From Clusia tigrina (taxonomy: Eukaryota; Arthropoda; Insecta; Diptera; Clusiidae), in assembly GCA_920105625.2 (NCBI GenBank), contig OV050032.1, positions 200,728,258-200,792,257 of the forward strand: a DNA stretch of 64,000 nt, read 5' to 3'. The position numbers and the translations under genes are program-made. This document shows, one piece after another, positions 43,216 to 57,178 of this stretch (position 1 is its first letter; each line of letters begins with the position of its first letter). The notes beneath the pieces are model-generated. The model ran no database searches and had not been told where the DNA came from. It saw only the letters and a program-made list of their open reading frames with translations.

Positions 43216-44050
43216 CCTATATTTCCATTCAGCTGATATTTCTAGGCTCCTTGGGGCCTGAAATTCCAACTGACGTGACATTTGTGGGGTTCTTACTGTG
43301 CAATATTTCACTTGACCTCCCAATTACAGGTTCCTTGCTGCCCGATATTCCAATAAACCTCACATTTCCAAGTTCCTTACTGCTGCATACTCCTATTAAT
43401 ATGACATTTCCAGGCATCTTATTGCCTATTCTTACCTTTTTCACCTCTTTCTGCTCGATATTTAAATTGACTTCACACTTCCAGGCTCCCTTCTGTGCGA
43501 TATTTCATTTGATCCCAAATTTCCAGGTTTCTTACTGTCCTATATTTCAATTGACCTCAAATTTCCAAGTGGTAAAGAACCCGATATTCTTAGCCTCACA
43601 GTTCCAGGCTCCTTACTTCCTAAGTTTCCAATTCACCTGACATTTTGAACTTTATTACTGCCCGATATTCCAATAAAGCGCACAGTTCCAGGCTCCTAAC
43701 TCCCTGATATTCCAATAAAGCTCACATTTCCAGGTTCCTTGCTAGCTGATATTCCTGGCCTCACATTTCCAGGCACTTTACAGCTTGACACTCCTATTAA
43801 CATGGCATTTCCAGGCTTTTTATTGTCTAACCTCACATTTTGCGGCTTCTTGCTGCCTAGCCCCACAGTTCCAGGCTCTTTACTGCCTACATTTCCAATT
43901 GACTTGACATTTCCACGCTCCTTACAACCTAATTTTCTAATTGACCTCCCATTTCCATGGTCCTCACTGCCTGATATTCTACTTAAAATGGCATTTCTCT
44001 CCACATCATCACCTGACTTTCCATTCAACAACCAATTCAGACGCCTTGAG
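43215..44050. repeat. 42-bp minisatellite, about 20 diverged copies
   Basis: The unit combines CTGATATTCCAATTGACCTC and ACATTTCCAGGCTCCTTACT. As 42 is a multiple of three, a 14-residue repeat (FPGSLLPDIPIDLT type) stays open on the plus strand and another on the minus strand for long stretches. Length variation and several stops argue against a real protein. Confidence 0.85.
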
Positions 44051-44765
44051 ACTTGACACTAAACCGTCCAACTGCTGACAAAACGCATGACATGTCATCC
44101 AATACCCCTGCATATGTTGCAAAATGTCAGCGTTGTCTCCACTCCTGGGTTTGTGCATGCAGAAGCACATGTGATGATGAAGAAGCTGCTGACTTACTCG
44201 TTGGCACTCGCTGACTAAGTTTACTGCTGAATCTATGACGTCACGTTCGAAGGTATGAGCTCCACACAGGTGGAAAATTCAACGTTTCCAGCTGAATTCG
44301 CATGAACACCTCTGCTAGATTAGCGATGGATTTGGTTCAACCACTGCCAGCGAAGTTCTCGACGCAGTGAAACCGATATCGCATAAATTTGCTGCTCCAA
44401 ATGCCGCCTGCCTGCAGTCCGCCAGCAACTAATTAAAATTCCGCAAAGCCGCCGGGGGCGCAGCGTGACGCACAAACGCCAAAGCGAGTGGCAAAGTTAA
44501 AGTTTCGCACTAAATTCCAGCGGCGTACGTGTGGAAGTGCGCCCAGCGTGGCGCGTACGTATGTGTCTGCTGCACCCTCCTCGCTGGGCACAGACGCCGC
44601 GCCGGTCAGTTTCGGCCTCATCACCCACTCACAGAGTGCCAACAGCAAAGCAAGCAGCTTAAATTCCATGGAAATTAATATTACAATCGGCATCAATCAG
44701 CGCGAGCATAGAGAGAGAGGGGGGGATTAATAGCGATGACAGCCTGGCTGCAGAGACTGCTGAGA
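44051..44765. other. No gene recognised
   Basis: Unique-looking sequence; short open frames without recognisable domains. Confidence 0.4.
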
Positions 44766-44784
44766 GGCCCGCGAGCTCTGCCAT

Positions 44785-45182
44785 TCACTCACTCACTCAC
44801 CTGACTGCTACCTGTTGCCTGGTTACCGCTGCGGCGTGCTGTGTACTATCTGCCCGCCTCACTTACGCCCCGCCCACTTCACTCAATTCTCATCTGCCTC
44901 ACTTACTACACGCCCGCCTCACTGACAGGCGGGGTGTCTCACTCAATACCCGCCTGGCTTACTTATTCACTGACTGTCAGAAACTATTCCCGCCCGCCTC
45001 AATCGCTGCCCACCCGCCTCACTCAATCCGAATCCGCCTCACTTACTCCCCATATGCCTCACTGCTGCCTTGCCCGACATACTCATTCCGCGCCCGGCTT
45101 ACTCACTCCCCGCCCGCCTTACAGACTCCCCGCCTCCAACAGACTCCCCGCCCGTCCGCCTCACAGTCTCCCCGCTCACTTG
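44785..45182. repeat. C-rich repeat, CCCGCCTCACTYACTCC type
   Basis: Irregular units of about 25-35 bases built on CGCCCGCCTCACT. Confidence 0.85.
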
Positions 45183-45955
45183 TGTGCTCGCGTAACAAGC
45201 ATGTGGAAAATTAATTAGCAGCAGCGCTAAACCAGTTCTCAGAAAAATGCCAATCATATTTAATGAGCTCTCAGCGCGAATCACCAACTTTCGTCCTTAT
45301 TGTCCGTTCGGGAATAATGCCCCCAGCTCCTGCTGGTTTCTATTTTGTTGCCGTTGCGCTGATTACACGCGGGAGTCTGCCGTAAATAAGCGCTCAATTA
45401 ATAGCGGAACAGCTACTTACTGGACGGCTGCGCGCTCTACGAACATCGCCATGGATACAGGTGGCGAGAGGCGGGAGTGGGCGACGATGCCAGGGCGTGG
45501 GTCGTGCACACATGCGAGCCGGTCGCTTCCGCATCACTTCATTTGGCTTCAGTTCGAATTGAATGGCATTGCGGCGCTTAGAAGCAACCCGAGTACTGAG
45601 AGCAAACGCGGATGAGCAAAGGACTGAGTAGAAAACAAATAACAACACCCACTTGGGTGCTTAGTACTGCCGGAATGATGACGTACTCCAACTTTGGAGT
45701 TGTTTATGGCTTTGTGTGTGAAGAACTCGTAATTGAATCGCTACAAAGAGAGTGACCAGATGTCCACTTGGATAGAGAATGACATAGTTATACTCCTCCC
45801 TATATGAGATAAGGAACCCTCGACTAAGATTAGACGGACCAGAAATAGGCTAGAAGAACTACTCCTCATAAGAGAGGAAGATGGAGGAGAATGGGTGTCC
45901 GGTTGGAAGAGCTCAGTTCTACACCAAAACCGAAGTAGTTTAAGAATCTTTGAGT
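45183..45955. other. No gene recognised
   Basis: Unassigned sequence with no supported exon or RNA gene. Confidence 0.4.
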
Positions 45956-46985
45956 ACCAAAGAGAGGCAAAAGGGAAGACAAATTGTGAAGAAACAGAAG
46001 ACGAAAAAGAAACAAGAAATAAGAAAATGAGGGGAAAGAAGAAAAAGAAATACAGAATAAACAGACAGAGAAAGACGAAAAAGATATCAAAATAAATTGA
46101 TGAAAGACGAAAAAGAAACACGAGATAAATGAATGAGAGAGAAAGAGGAAAAAGGAACACGAAATCAACTGAAGAAAAAGACGAAAAAGAAACATGAGAT
46201 AAATGAATGAGAGAGAAAGGCGAAAAGAAACAAGAAATCAATTGAAGGGAAAGACGAAAAAGAAACATGAGATAATTGAATGAGAGAGAAAGAGGAAAAG
46301 GAACAGGAGAGAAGTAATAAATGAATGAGAGAGGAAGGCGAAAAAGGAACAAGAAATCATCTGAAGGTAAAGACGAAAAAGGAACAGGAGATAAGTAGAT
46401 GAGAGAGAGGCCAAAAAGGAGCACGAAATCAATTGAAAAAAGGACAAAAAAGAAACGAGATAAATGAATGAGAAAGAAAGGCCAAGAAGGAACAGGACAT
46501 AAATAATAAACGAATGAGAGAGAAAGGCGAAAAAGGAATAAGAAATCAATTGAAGAAAAAGACGAAAAAGGAACGAGAAATCAATTGAAGGGAAAGAGGA
46601 AAAAGAAAAAGGAGATAAGTAAATGAGAAAGGCCAACAAGGAACACGAAATAAAATTGATAAAAGAGAAAGACCAAAAAGAAACAAAAAATAAATGAATG
46701 AGATAGAAAGTCGAAAAGAAATACGGAATAAAGAATGTCTGAGAAAGACGAAAAGGAACTAACAAGAAAGATATAAAAAAATAGAGTAGAAGAATGTGAT
46801 ACAATAACAAAGACGACAAAGAAAAACAAAAAACAATGAAAGAGCAAAACATACAGGAAAGATGCAAATGAGAGACGAAAAAAAAGCAAACAGAGGTCGA
46901 AATAAAGACCAAATACACAAACGTGAGATAGAATGAAAAGTGAAAGGACGAGAAGAAAACTAAAAACAAGAAAATTAAAGACTAA
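45956..46985. repeat. Purine-rich repeat with units of about 60-75 bp
   Basis: AATGAATGAGAGAGAAAGG and GACGAAAAAGGAACA-type blocks alternate. Phe/Leu/Ser-rich minus-strand open frames follow from the composition. Confidence 0.85.
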
Positions 46986-46989
46986 ATAG

Positions 46990-47460
46990 AATATGACAGA
47001 GACAAAAATATAGACAATAGAGAGAGGGAGAGAGAGAGAGAAGGAGAGAGAGAAGGAGAGAGAGAGTGAGAGTGAGAGAGGGAGATAGGGAGTGAGAGAG
47101 AGAGGGAGAGGGAGAGAGAGGGATAGAGAGAGAGAGAGAGAAAGAGAAAGAGGGCGACAGGGGGACAGGGGGAGACAGAGGGAGACAGAGGGAGACAGAG
47201 AGAGGGAGACAGAGATAGAGAGCGGGAGACAGAGAGAGGGAGACAGAGATAGAGAGCGGGAGACAGAGAGAGGGAGACAGAGATAGAGAAGGAGAGAGAG
47301 AGTGAGGGAGAGAGGGAGAGAGGGAGGTAGGGATGTAGGTAGGGTGGGAGGGAGGTAGGGAGGGAGGAAGGGAGGGAGAGAGAGAGGGAGGGAGAGAGGG
47401 AGGGAGGGAGAGAGGGAGAGAGAGGGAGACAGAGGGAGACAGAGAGTGAGAGAGAAAGAA
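46990..47460. repeat. GA and GGAGACAGA microsatellite tract
   Basis: GAGAGG, GGGAGACAGA and GGGAGGTAGG runs without interruption by other sequence. Confidence 0.95.
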
Positions 47461-48590
47461 CAGTCGAAAGCGTAATTTAAAACAGAAGAAACAAAAAACT
47501 TAACAGAAGGACGACGTCGAAAGAAGGACACATGATAAAACTCAGGTAACCAAACCAACTGCAATGAGAGTACTGAGCAAACATGAGAAGGAGCAGACAT
47601 GATGTGAAGGTGACCGGCTGTACGGAAACGAGATGCAGAGCGTGTCTCTGAGAAAATATACTCAATGGCCACAAAACTCTGACACTGCTCTGAAGGAAAC
47701 AGAAAGTTCTGCTGCACCACTTCGAAAGTTGAATAAGGAAGTCAGGACGAAAAGGAGTATAGATGGATTGTAGATATTTGAAACAAATTTAACAATATCG
47801 AAATTAGATTCTGGTAAATTTTATATAAATCTAAAAACCACCACTGCCGATTGTAGGGTAGGACTAGTACGCTCTGCGTGTATGTACGAGTATATAAAAG
47901 CAACCCATTACGATGGCCTGTTAAGTGCGTTCAATTAAGTTAACTGGCCCCAGCAGGGCAGAGACCGACCGACCACCCCCCCTCCAACACCGAATATAAA
48001 TCAGAATTTGCGCGGAGTATGCAAACTGTGTGCGTGACCCCAGTGACCTTGGCAGGTACCTAAAGTTATCTACAAAGAGGGCGCCATTAACACTTAACGA
48101 GCACAAAAAGCCGCTTACAAAGTTACCTCTACTTAAATAGAATGACACATAAATACTTTAACGCGCACTCACACACACAAAAAGAAACAGGACAATGGAA
48201 GGACACATGAGCAAGAATCCAATCATGGCTGGTCCATAAACGAAAGTACCCTTAACTGAGACATTACTGGAGTAGGTAGCTTTGATTGTGTTCTCGTATG
48301 TGGCGCAAGTGTGCGAACATCAAGTCACTGACACTCTACTCAGATGCTTTTAATTGGCAACATGGAACTCCACACACACACACACACACAGGCACACACA
48401 CACTCAGGCACACATACACATATACGCTCAGGCATGCACACTTTTAATGAGCATTAATTCAACGAAAATAGGAAAACACAATTGAGTAATTAACTTAAAT
48501 ATACGAGAAACAGAATGCAATGTGAGACAAGTAATTATGAAAAGTTAACCGTGAAGCAGAGGCACCACACCACTCAAGGTGTGTGTGTGT
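47461..48590. other. No gene recognised
   Basis: Unassigned sequence with a CA run at 48372-48405. Confidence 0.4.
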
Positions 48591-48591
48591 G

Positions 48592-49735
48592 CCCAGTAGG
48601 AAATGTGGCATACAATGGTAGCACCAAAGATAATTTAAAAGTATTCCTTACATGGTTCCCTCAGTGTGGAAGTTGAAACACAAATACAGGATTTTCCACA
48701 TTCAATATTTATGTGGGGTTATGTATATATACCCAGTAGGAAATGTGGCATATGATAATACCACCAAAGGCAACTGAAAGGTATTACTTAAATTTCCCCA
48801 GCAGTGTGGAAGTTGAAACACAAATACAGGACTTTCCACATTCAATATTTATGTATATATATTATGTTATATATATATATAACCCAGTAGGAAATATTGT
48901 ATATGATGATAGCACCAAAGATAATTCTAAAGTATTCCTTACATGGTTCCCTCAGTGTGGAAGTTGAAGCACAAATACAGGACTTTCCACATTCAATATT
49001 TATGTGCGGATCTGTATATAACCCAGTAGGAAATGTGGCATATGATAATAGCACCAAAGGTGATTGAAAGGTATTCCTTACATATTTCCCGCAGTGTCGA
49101 AGTTGAAACAAATTTACAAAATTTTCCCTATTGAATATTTATGTGAAGGCATGCATATATACCCAGTAGGAAATTCAGCATATAATGAAAGTCGTCAAAT
49201 TAAATATTTGTTCCCTGAAGTTTCTCAATGGGAAGAAAAGTACCAAGACTTACCTTATTCCATATTTATGTGGGGTTATGTATATATACCCAGTAGGAAA
49301 TGTGGCATATACTGATAAACGTAATTGAGAATTTCTCGTTAGATTTCCGAAGCTTCACGAAGTTTCACAGTAAAAAAGAATGTAGAATTTACCAATTTCA
49401 ATATTCAGTGTGTGACTGTGTATACCCACTAGGAAATGCGGCATATAATGAAATTCGCCAATTCAAAATGTTTCTGAATTTTTCTCAGCTGTATCGAAAA
49501 TGAAAAGGAATTACAGGTTGTTTCGCATCAATATTTATGTGGGTATGCATATACACCCAGTAGGAAATTTGGCATATGATAAAAGTGGCCAAGATAAAAA
49601 TGTTTCCCAACAAGGTCGAAGTTGAAATATAATTACATAATTTTCGATTTTCAATATTCGCGGTAAGGTATGTATAAGGTATAATAAGGTATATACCCAG
49701 TAGGAAATACGGCATTTTCAGTATTGAGTGGGTAA
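48592..49735. repeat. Tandem repeat of about 138 bp, nine copies
   Basis: CCCAGTAGGAAAT begins units at 48592, 48732, 48883, 49022, 49162, 49289, 49425 (one mismatch), 49556 and 49696. Units also share a TTTCCACATTCAATATTTAT block. Copies to the right are more diverged. Confidence 0.95.
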
Positions 49736-51050
49736 AATTGAAACCCAAATAAACAGGGCGATATTTTTTCTTTAGCATTATGAAGCATGATCGCAACATT
49801 CGTGTTTATCGCAGGTTTCTTAATTTATTGCCATAGACAAAGGACTTCAAGCAACCCCGCAGGAAACAAAGGACAAAATTCAAAATTCAAAATTCAAACC
49901 TTCGGTATTGGAAAACCTCTGCACAAATTTAAGAGGTTGTCACCATTTAGAGAACTGCGAGTAGGACCCAAGACTGATATTCACTCATATATACAAAAAC
50001 TTCGGCACCCATGAAATTGTAAGTTCAAACGGAAGCTCTTCATCAAATGAGCAGTGGTAAGTTAGAAAGAAAGAACTACAAAGCTCTGGACGAGTATATG
50101 AAAAGGTAAGTTAGAAATGAACTTTATCAATTTGCATAGAAAAGTAGCCTAAAAGGACACGTACGCACTGTGTATGAAAAAGTAAGGTACAAGGTAAGTT
50201 GTATGTAAGCAAGGTAAGTTGTACGTAAGGTAGAAGGCAAGTTGTATGTAAGCTGCCAAGTTCTTACAAACCCAAGTGCACGTACCGGTAAAAAAGTGGA
50301 GACGAATTCATATACAGTGAGAAAAAGTGAGGAATTCATATACAGGCCAAGTCATGAAATTTCCTACTGGGTGCGTGACGATATGTGCGGTTGTAGGTGT
50401 AAACGTTTGCCAAACTATTTGCATAATGTTTTTAATGACTGTAAAACTATTAAATACAAATTGTTTCAGTATGAGGGGTTGGCGGGGAGGGGAGCAGGAA
50501 CAAATAGTTCTGTACAACAACTACGACAAGAAGTTACACAAGACCCCGCAGCAACAACAACCACAAAACCCACACACTCACATTCTTTTACATAATGAGC
50601 TGCAAAAATTAATAATTCAGCAACAAAGTTTTCGAGTGTGGCACCACTTGTGATGATGTTTGACATACGAAACACTGTTGTGGTGTGTAGTGGGGTTTGG
50701 AGGGGGTGTTGTGGGGTGTTGTACGGTGCAGTGGGGTACGTGGTAAGAAAGTGAGACTTAAAACATCTCCACCTCAGAGCGAATGACAAAGTTTTAATTG
50801 TTGAGAGTTTTTGTTTGAAATTTGGTTCAGAACATGAAATATCAATCCATCAGTCATTCAACCAGCGCAGAGAGTGAACGACCTTCGTTGGGTTGTTGTC
50901 GTGTGATGAACGAACACCCTGATGTTGAAATTACTCTTGAGAGAGAAAACTCTTGAGTGAAAAAATATTTGTCCTGCCATCAACTTTTTTGGCATTGGTT
51001 TCTTCCACAAGAGAAGAGCAACTCTGAGAGATGACGTTACAGTACTCTGT
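49736..51050. other. No gene recognised; short repeats
   Basis: 49876-49900 has AAATTCAAAATTCAA, 50160-50255 repeats AAGGTAAGTTGTATGTAAG, and 50680-50745 is GT-rich. No supported gene. Confidence 0.45.
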
Positions 51051-51059
51051 GACCACATC

Positions 51060-52670
51060 ATATTTGGTATTGTGGGAGAGAACGAGAAGAATGAGAGGGT
51101 CAAGTGTGAGAGCGTGAGGCGGGAATAGAGAGGTGTAAGAGCAAGTCTAGTGACATGTGAGAAAGTGAGAGGCGAGAGCTGAGGCGTGAGAGTGTCAAGT
51201 GTCAGAACGTGGAGCGGAAGAGCAAGAGAAGTGAGGTGTAAGAGCATGACTAGTGGACTTGGGAGAACGTAAAGGCGAGAGCTTAAGGTGTGCGAGCGTC
51301 ATGTGTGAGACCGTCATGTGTGAATGTGAAAAGTGTGAGCAGTGTGAGAAGTGTGAGTGCGTGAGATGTGATGTGTGAGTGTGTGGGGTATGAGAGCATG
51401 AGTAGTGAGACGTGTGAAGAGAGATATGAGCGGCGAGAGGACGAGGTGAGAGATTGTGAGTAGTGAGAAGTAAGAAGTGAATGTGTCGAGGGAAAGCGTT
51501 AGGTGAAAGAGCGTTTGGTGTGAAAGCGTTTAGTGAGATCCGCAATCATGAGAGGCGAGAGCTGAAGTCAAATACCGCAGGATGTGAGGGTTGAGAACAT
51601 GAACTATGAGGTGTGAGACCGTAGGAGACAAGATCTAAGGTACGAGAGGGGAATAATGAAAGTAAGGTGGGAGGGCATGAGGGAGTTGTGGTAATGTGAG
51701 AGGTAAGAGCTGAGGTGATACCTGAGCTAACAGCTGTAGTGAGAGCTGAGGTGAGAATTGAGGTGAGACCTGAGATGAGACTTGAGCAGAGACTTGAGGT
51801 GGGAGCTGAGGTGAGAGCTGAGGTGAGAACTGAGGTGAGAGCTGAGATGAGAATACAGGTGAGAGCTGAGATGAGAATTGGGGTGAGAACTGAGGTGAGA
51901 GCTGAGCTGAGAGCTGAAGTGAGAGCTGAAGTGAGAGCTGAGGTAAGAGCTGAGGTGAGAGCTAAGGGGAGAGCAGAGATGAGAATTGAGGTGAGACCTG
52001 AGATGAGACTTGAGCAGAGACTTGAGGTGGGAGCTGAGGTGAGAGCTGAGGTGAGAACTGAGGTGAGAGCTGAGATGAGAATTGAGGTGAGAACTGAGGT
52101 GAGAGCTGAGGTGAGAGCTGAGGTGAGAACTGAGGTGAGAGCTGAGGTGGGAGCTGAGGTGAGAGCTGAGATGAAAGCGTATGTTGAGAAAATGTAAGGT
52201 GTGATATTATGATTTTCGAGAGCATAAAAACCGGGAGGTTTGAGAGCTACGAGTATGATCAGTCGCTTCCAGTTACTTCTATTTGCACAAAAACTCCCTA
52301 ACTTCACCAATGATGGACTTGAAGTTCGCCAACTAGAGAGTCAAAGAGAAGTTCTCAATATTACCATACGAGCAGCGTTTTCCGAGCCAACTCATGAGAG
52401 CGTGGGGCAATGAGTATTAATTCATGGGAAACGTAGGCCGAGGAGCGAGAGGGCGCGATGATAGAGCGTGAGATCTGAGGCGCGAGAGAATGAGATGTGA
52501 GGAGTGAGAGAGCGTGAGAGAGCGTGTGTTGTGATGCGTGAAAGAGCGTGAGACAGAGTGAGATATGAGGAGTGAGAGAGCGTGAGATGCGAGCAGTGAG
52601 AGAGCGTTAGTTGTTAGGCATGAGATCGTGTGATGAGAAAGCGTAAGGTGAGAGAGCGTAACGTGGGAGC
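51060..52670. repeat. GTGAGAGC-type repeats with a 12-bp core array
   Basis: The regular core (about 51710-52185) is a 12-bp unit GTGAGAGCTGAG with variants. A segment of about 229 bp is duplicated inside it (starting near 51752 and 51981). The flanks are looser GAGAGCGTGAGA sequence. The VRAE-type open frames are artefacts of a unit divisible by three. Confidence 0.95.
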
Positions 52671-54168
52671 TTCACAACTCCGTCACCACTTTCGCTTAAG
52701 TGTCAGTGACCGAAATCGCATCCTAATGCAGCGTAACGTTGAACTTTGATTTCCGCCGCATAGCTACAATTTCGTTACGAGTAACTACGCCGTCAGAGCA
52801 TTCTCTGCACTGGTGTCCCCGCTACTATCCAACTGTAATGAGTTCCGTTCACATACGAGTGCAGTCCGCAATCTGCTGAGACACTGCATCTGTGTGGCTG
52901 CTCATCTTCAACCCACCGACTGCGTGTGTGGCCGGAATTGAGGGTTTCACTGCAACGGAATTCCGCAATGCTCTTCTCACTTTTTCGCAGCGTTCCACAA
53001 ACTGCCGAGGTACGAGTATTTGTGCGCATTAATCACGTACTTTTAAAGACTTATCACAAAGCACATAAACTCCCACGTGTGTAAGGGGAGAGGAGAGGAG
53101 AAGAGACGCAGAGGCAGTGGCAGAGATAGCCGAACAACCGGAAACAGGTGTTGAAGTCAAAAGTTTTCCTTGTGTCATGCTTCTTTAACGTTTCTGTCTT
53201 ACGAGTCGTTCTGCGTGTTTGTCGCGGTGTTCCTCTTCTTCTGAGTGTTGCTGGTGCTCTCCTTCTTCTTGTTCTTGTTCGTGGGCTTTATGTGCGTGTC
53301 CTGGATGTGTTTGTGGTTGTTGTTGTTGTCGGCATTAGGGAGCCACATTTAAATGTGCATTCATAATGAAGACCGTTCGCGTATCTCTCCTGTGGTGGTG
53401 ACTAATGTTGACTGCAAATGTCACCAATGATGATGATGCGGCTTATTTGGACACCTCCCCTGCATACCGCCTCCCACAAAACTCTGCCACGCAACTATTA
53501 ACAACCTCGCTATCAAACCGCTCAGCTCAGCGCAGTTTGTGTGAGTACCGCAGTGCATGAAGAAGACCAGAATGAAGCGGTGCGAGTGTCACCGCCGCAT
53601 GGAGACCGCCGGACTCCAGTGTTTAGTGTGTTAACGGGCGCTGCGCTGCTCCGTAATGAGCGGTGAATTATTTGGCGCATTGTTAGCGTTGTTGTAGGTA
53701 GTCACAACGGGGAAGTTTCAATGCTTAGCACTTAATTAGTATTCAATTGGGGTTTGCGCAGGGAGAACGTGGCTTTGAGGCGGAAACTTTTATATTGCTG
53801 CTGCCGAGCTCACCCTACGGAGAAGAGGTGACAAATGCTTGCTTTTATTGTTCTGGTTGTTGTTGTATTGGTGTTGTTGCCGTATTGGTGTTACTTACAA
53901 GTCATGCCACGAGTAACTGATAAACTGTAAGCAAGTTCTTGCGTGGCTGAACGGATAAAGACCAATATTGTCATAGCGTTCTATTTTATTTAAAGGTCGT
54001 TAGGGTCCCGCCTCACACGAGAGATGGTAATAAATAAATCAATTATGATTTTTGAAGAGTTTGTTTTGGTCACTTCAGAACACTTATTAAAGAAATTGTT
54101 CCCGAATTATTGATTTACGATTATTTGACTTGAACGAACGCGATCTGGTATCTCACTCTACTGACTCT
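52671..54168. other. No gene recognised
   Basis: Sequence of mixed composition with GTTGTTGTT runs near 53310-53330 and 53860-53885. No convincing exon. Confidence 0.4.
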
Positions 54169-55465
54169 CTTCCAACATAGTCTCTCTCTCAACATAATCT
54201 GTCTCTCTCAGCATAGTCTCTCTCTCAACATTAATTCTCTCTCTCAACATAATCTGTCTCTCTCAACATAGTCTCTCTCTCAACATAGAATCTCTCTCAA
54301 CATAGTCTCTCTCTCAACATAGTCTTTCTTTCAACATAGTCTCTCTCTCAACATAGCCTCTCTCAACATAGTCTCTCTCTCAACATAGTCTTTCTCTCAT
54401 TCTCTATATATACATATATTCTCTAAATGTCTTGTCTCCTTATATATATTTTCTCTCTCGTCTTGTCTCTCTCTATGTACTTTCTCTCTCTAACCTTCGT
54501 CTCTCTCTAACCTTCGTCTCTCTCTAACCTTCGTCTCTCTCTAACCTTCGTCTCTCTCTAACCTTCGTCTCTCTCTAACCTTCGTCTCTCTCTAACCTTC
54601 GTCTCTCTCATTTTGTGTGTCTCTATCTCTTTATCTAACTCTTTATCTAACTCTTTATCTCTTTCTCTTTATCTCTCTCTTTATCTCTCTTTTTATCTCT
54701 CTCTTTATCTCTATCTTTATCTTTCTCTTTATATTTCTCATTATATTTCTCTTTATATCTCTCATTATCTCTCTTTATCTCTCTCTTTATCTCTCTCTTT
54801 ATCTCTCTCTTTATCTCTCTCTTTATCTCTCTCTTTATCTCTCTCTTTATCTCTCTCTTTATCTCTCTCTTTATCTCTCTCCTTATCTCTCTCTTTATCT
54901 CTCTCTTTATCTCTCTCCTTATCTCTCTCGTTATCTCTCTCTTTATCTCTCTCTTTATCTCTCTCTTTATCTCCCTCTTTATCTCTCTCTTTATATCTCT
55001 CTCTATATATCTCTTTCTTTTTCTGTCTCTCTATCTCTCTCTATCTCTCTCTATATATCTCTCTCTTTATCTCCCTCTCTATATATCTCTCTCTTTATCT
55101 CTCTCCATATATCACTCTCTTTATCTCTCTCTATATATCTTTATCTTTATCTCTTTCTCTTTATCTCTCTCTTTATCACTCTCTATATATCTCTCTATAT
55201 ACATATGTATATATCTCCCTCTATATATATCTCTCTCTTTATCTGTCTCTCCCTTTATCTCTCTCTCTTTATCTCTCTCTATATATCTCTTTTTTTATCT
55301 CTCTCTTTATATCTCACTCTATATATCTCTCTCTTTATCTCTCTCTCTATATATCTCACTCTATATATCTCTCTCTATATATCTCTCCCTATATATCTCT
55401 CTCTCTACCTCTCTCTCTCTTTACCTCTCTCTCTCTATATATCTCTAGCTTTGTCTCTAACTTTT
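54169..55465. repeat. Pyrimidine-rich arrays (CTCTCTCAACATAGT; TCTCTCTTTATC)
   Basis: Three successive arrays: CTCTCTCAACATAGT at 54175-54395, CTCTCTAACCTTCGT (15 bp, eight copies) at 54487-54610, and a 12-bp TCTCTCTTTATC array up to about 55450. Long Ser/Leu open frames on the plus strand are artefacts. Confidence 0.95.
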
Positions 55466-57178
55466 TCACTACACATGCTTCCATTTTCATATCCATATCT
55501 ACTTTGGCCTCCATTTTCTCCTCTATCACCACATCAATTTCCATGTCTATCTCCACATCGATATTCATGTCTATTTCCACCTCCATTCGAGCACTAAATC
55601 CACGTCCGTTACTTACTCTATTTCTGATTTTATTTCCCCTTTCCTCACAACCTCTATTTCCGTCTCTATTCTGACCCTTAGTTCCAGCTCTATTTCCACT
55701 TCTACCTCCATCTTTCCACTATTTCTACCTATGGCTCCACTTTTATTTTCAATTGTATCTCCACCTCTATTTTCATTACATTTTCATCATCTATTTATGC
55801 CTCCATCACTATTTCCATCCACTCTTTTCATCACTATTTCCATCTCTATTTTTACTTTTCTTTTTATTACTATTTCCATCTCTATCTGCACATCCATTTC
55901 AATCTCTATTTCCATCACTATTTCTCATTACAATTTCAATCTGTATCGGCACCTCTTTTTTCATCACTATATCCATCTCTCTTTTAATCACTACTTCCAT
56001 TACTCTTTCCATTACTATTTCCAACTCTATCTCTACCTCTATTTTGACAACTATTTCCATCCACACTTTCCACTACTATTTCAATCACTATCTTCACCTC
56101 TCTTTTCATTACTATTTCCAAGTCTATCTTCATCTATGTCTCCACCTTTATTTCTACTCTATTCTTCTATTCTATTTTCATTACTATTTCAACATATATT
56201 TATACCTCCTGCATCACCTCATGATCACTATTTCCATCTGTAACCTTACTTTCTTTCATTATATCCATTTCTAACCTATATGTTTATCAATAACTACCTC
56301 TTTCTCTATTTCTACCTCCTTTCATTACTATTTCCACCCCAATCTCCGACTCTAATTCTACGTCTCCTTCTCCACTGATATTCCTATCACTAGTTTCATG
56401 AGTATTTTCATCTTTCTTCACTTCAATATACTTCCATTTGCATCACTGTTTCCATTACTGTCGCTGCCTCTTTTTTCATTATTAGTTCCATCTCTATCTT
56501 TACGTTTATTTCCATGTCTACTTCCAATCCTATTTTCATTATTGCTTCCATCAATATCTCCAGCTCTCTTTATATTTCTCTTTCTATTGCCATTACCAAT
56601 TCCATTACTATTTTCAGCTCTTTCCCCACCTCTGTTTCCACTACTATTTTCTTTTCTATATACACCTTTCTTTACTTTAATCTCGCTCTCCACCTCTTTT
56701 TCTACCTCTCTTTTCAATACTATATCCATTTCTATCTTCATTTTCGTTTCCACCTCTACTTGCATTATTATTTCTACCTCCAATCTTCACCATTCCTTTC
56801 GTTAGTATCGTTACTTTCGTTACCTCCATTTCCTCCCTTATAGCCACCATTATCCCTTCTTCTATCTCCCTTATAACCACCTTCATTCCTAATTCTATAT
56901 TTTCTTATTATGCCATTTTGCCTACTTCTATTCTCCTTTATATCCGCCATTATCCCTACTTCTATTCTCCTTTATATCCACTATTATTCCTACTTCTATC
57001 TTCCTTTATATCCACCATTAGCTCTACATCTATCTTCCTTTATATCCACCATTAGCTCTACATCTATCTTCCCTTATAGCTTGCCTCTATGGCATTATAT
57101 CTTATCTCTACTCACATCCTGCCTTATATCTTGCTCCCAATGTCCCTCTATCTTATCTCTACTCCTAATAACTTGATC
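55466..57178. repeat. Degenerate CTATTTCCATCT-type repeat
   Basis: CTATTTCCATCTCTATTTYC variants continue for 1.4 kb and end with a TCCTTTATATCCACCATTA-type array at 56930-57080. Confidence 0.9.

Noticed and set aside
46581..47720. 379-codon minus-strand frame
   Set aside because: It spans GA and purine repeats; no domain is visible outside the low-complexity part.
51546..52310. 254-codon minus-strand frame with LTSALTSA repeats
   Set aside because: A 12-bp unit divisible by three keeps the frame open.
54613..56843. Open frames up to 353 codons rich in Ser, Leu and Tyr
   Set aside because: They are translations of TCTCTTTATC and CTATTTCC repeats.
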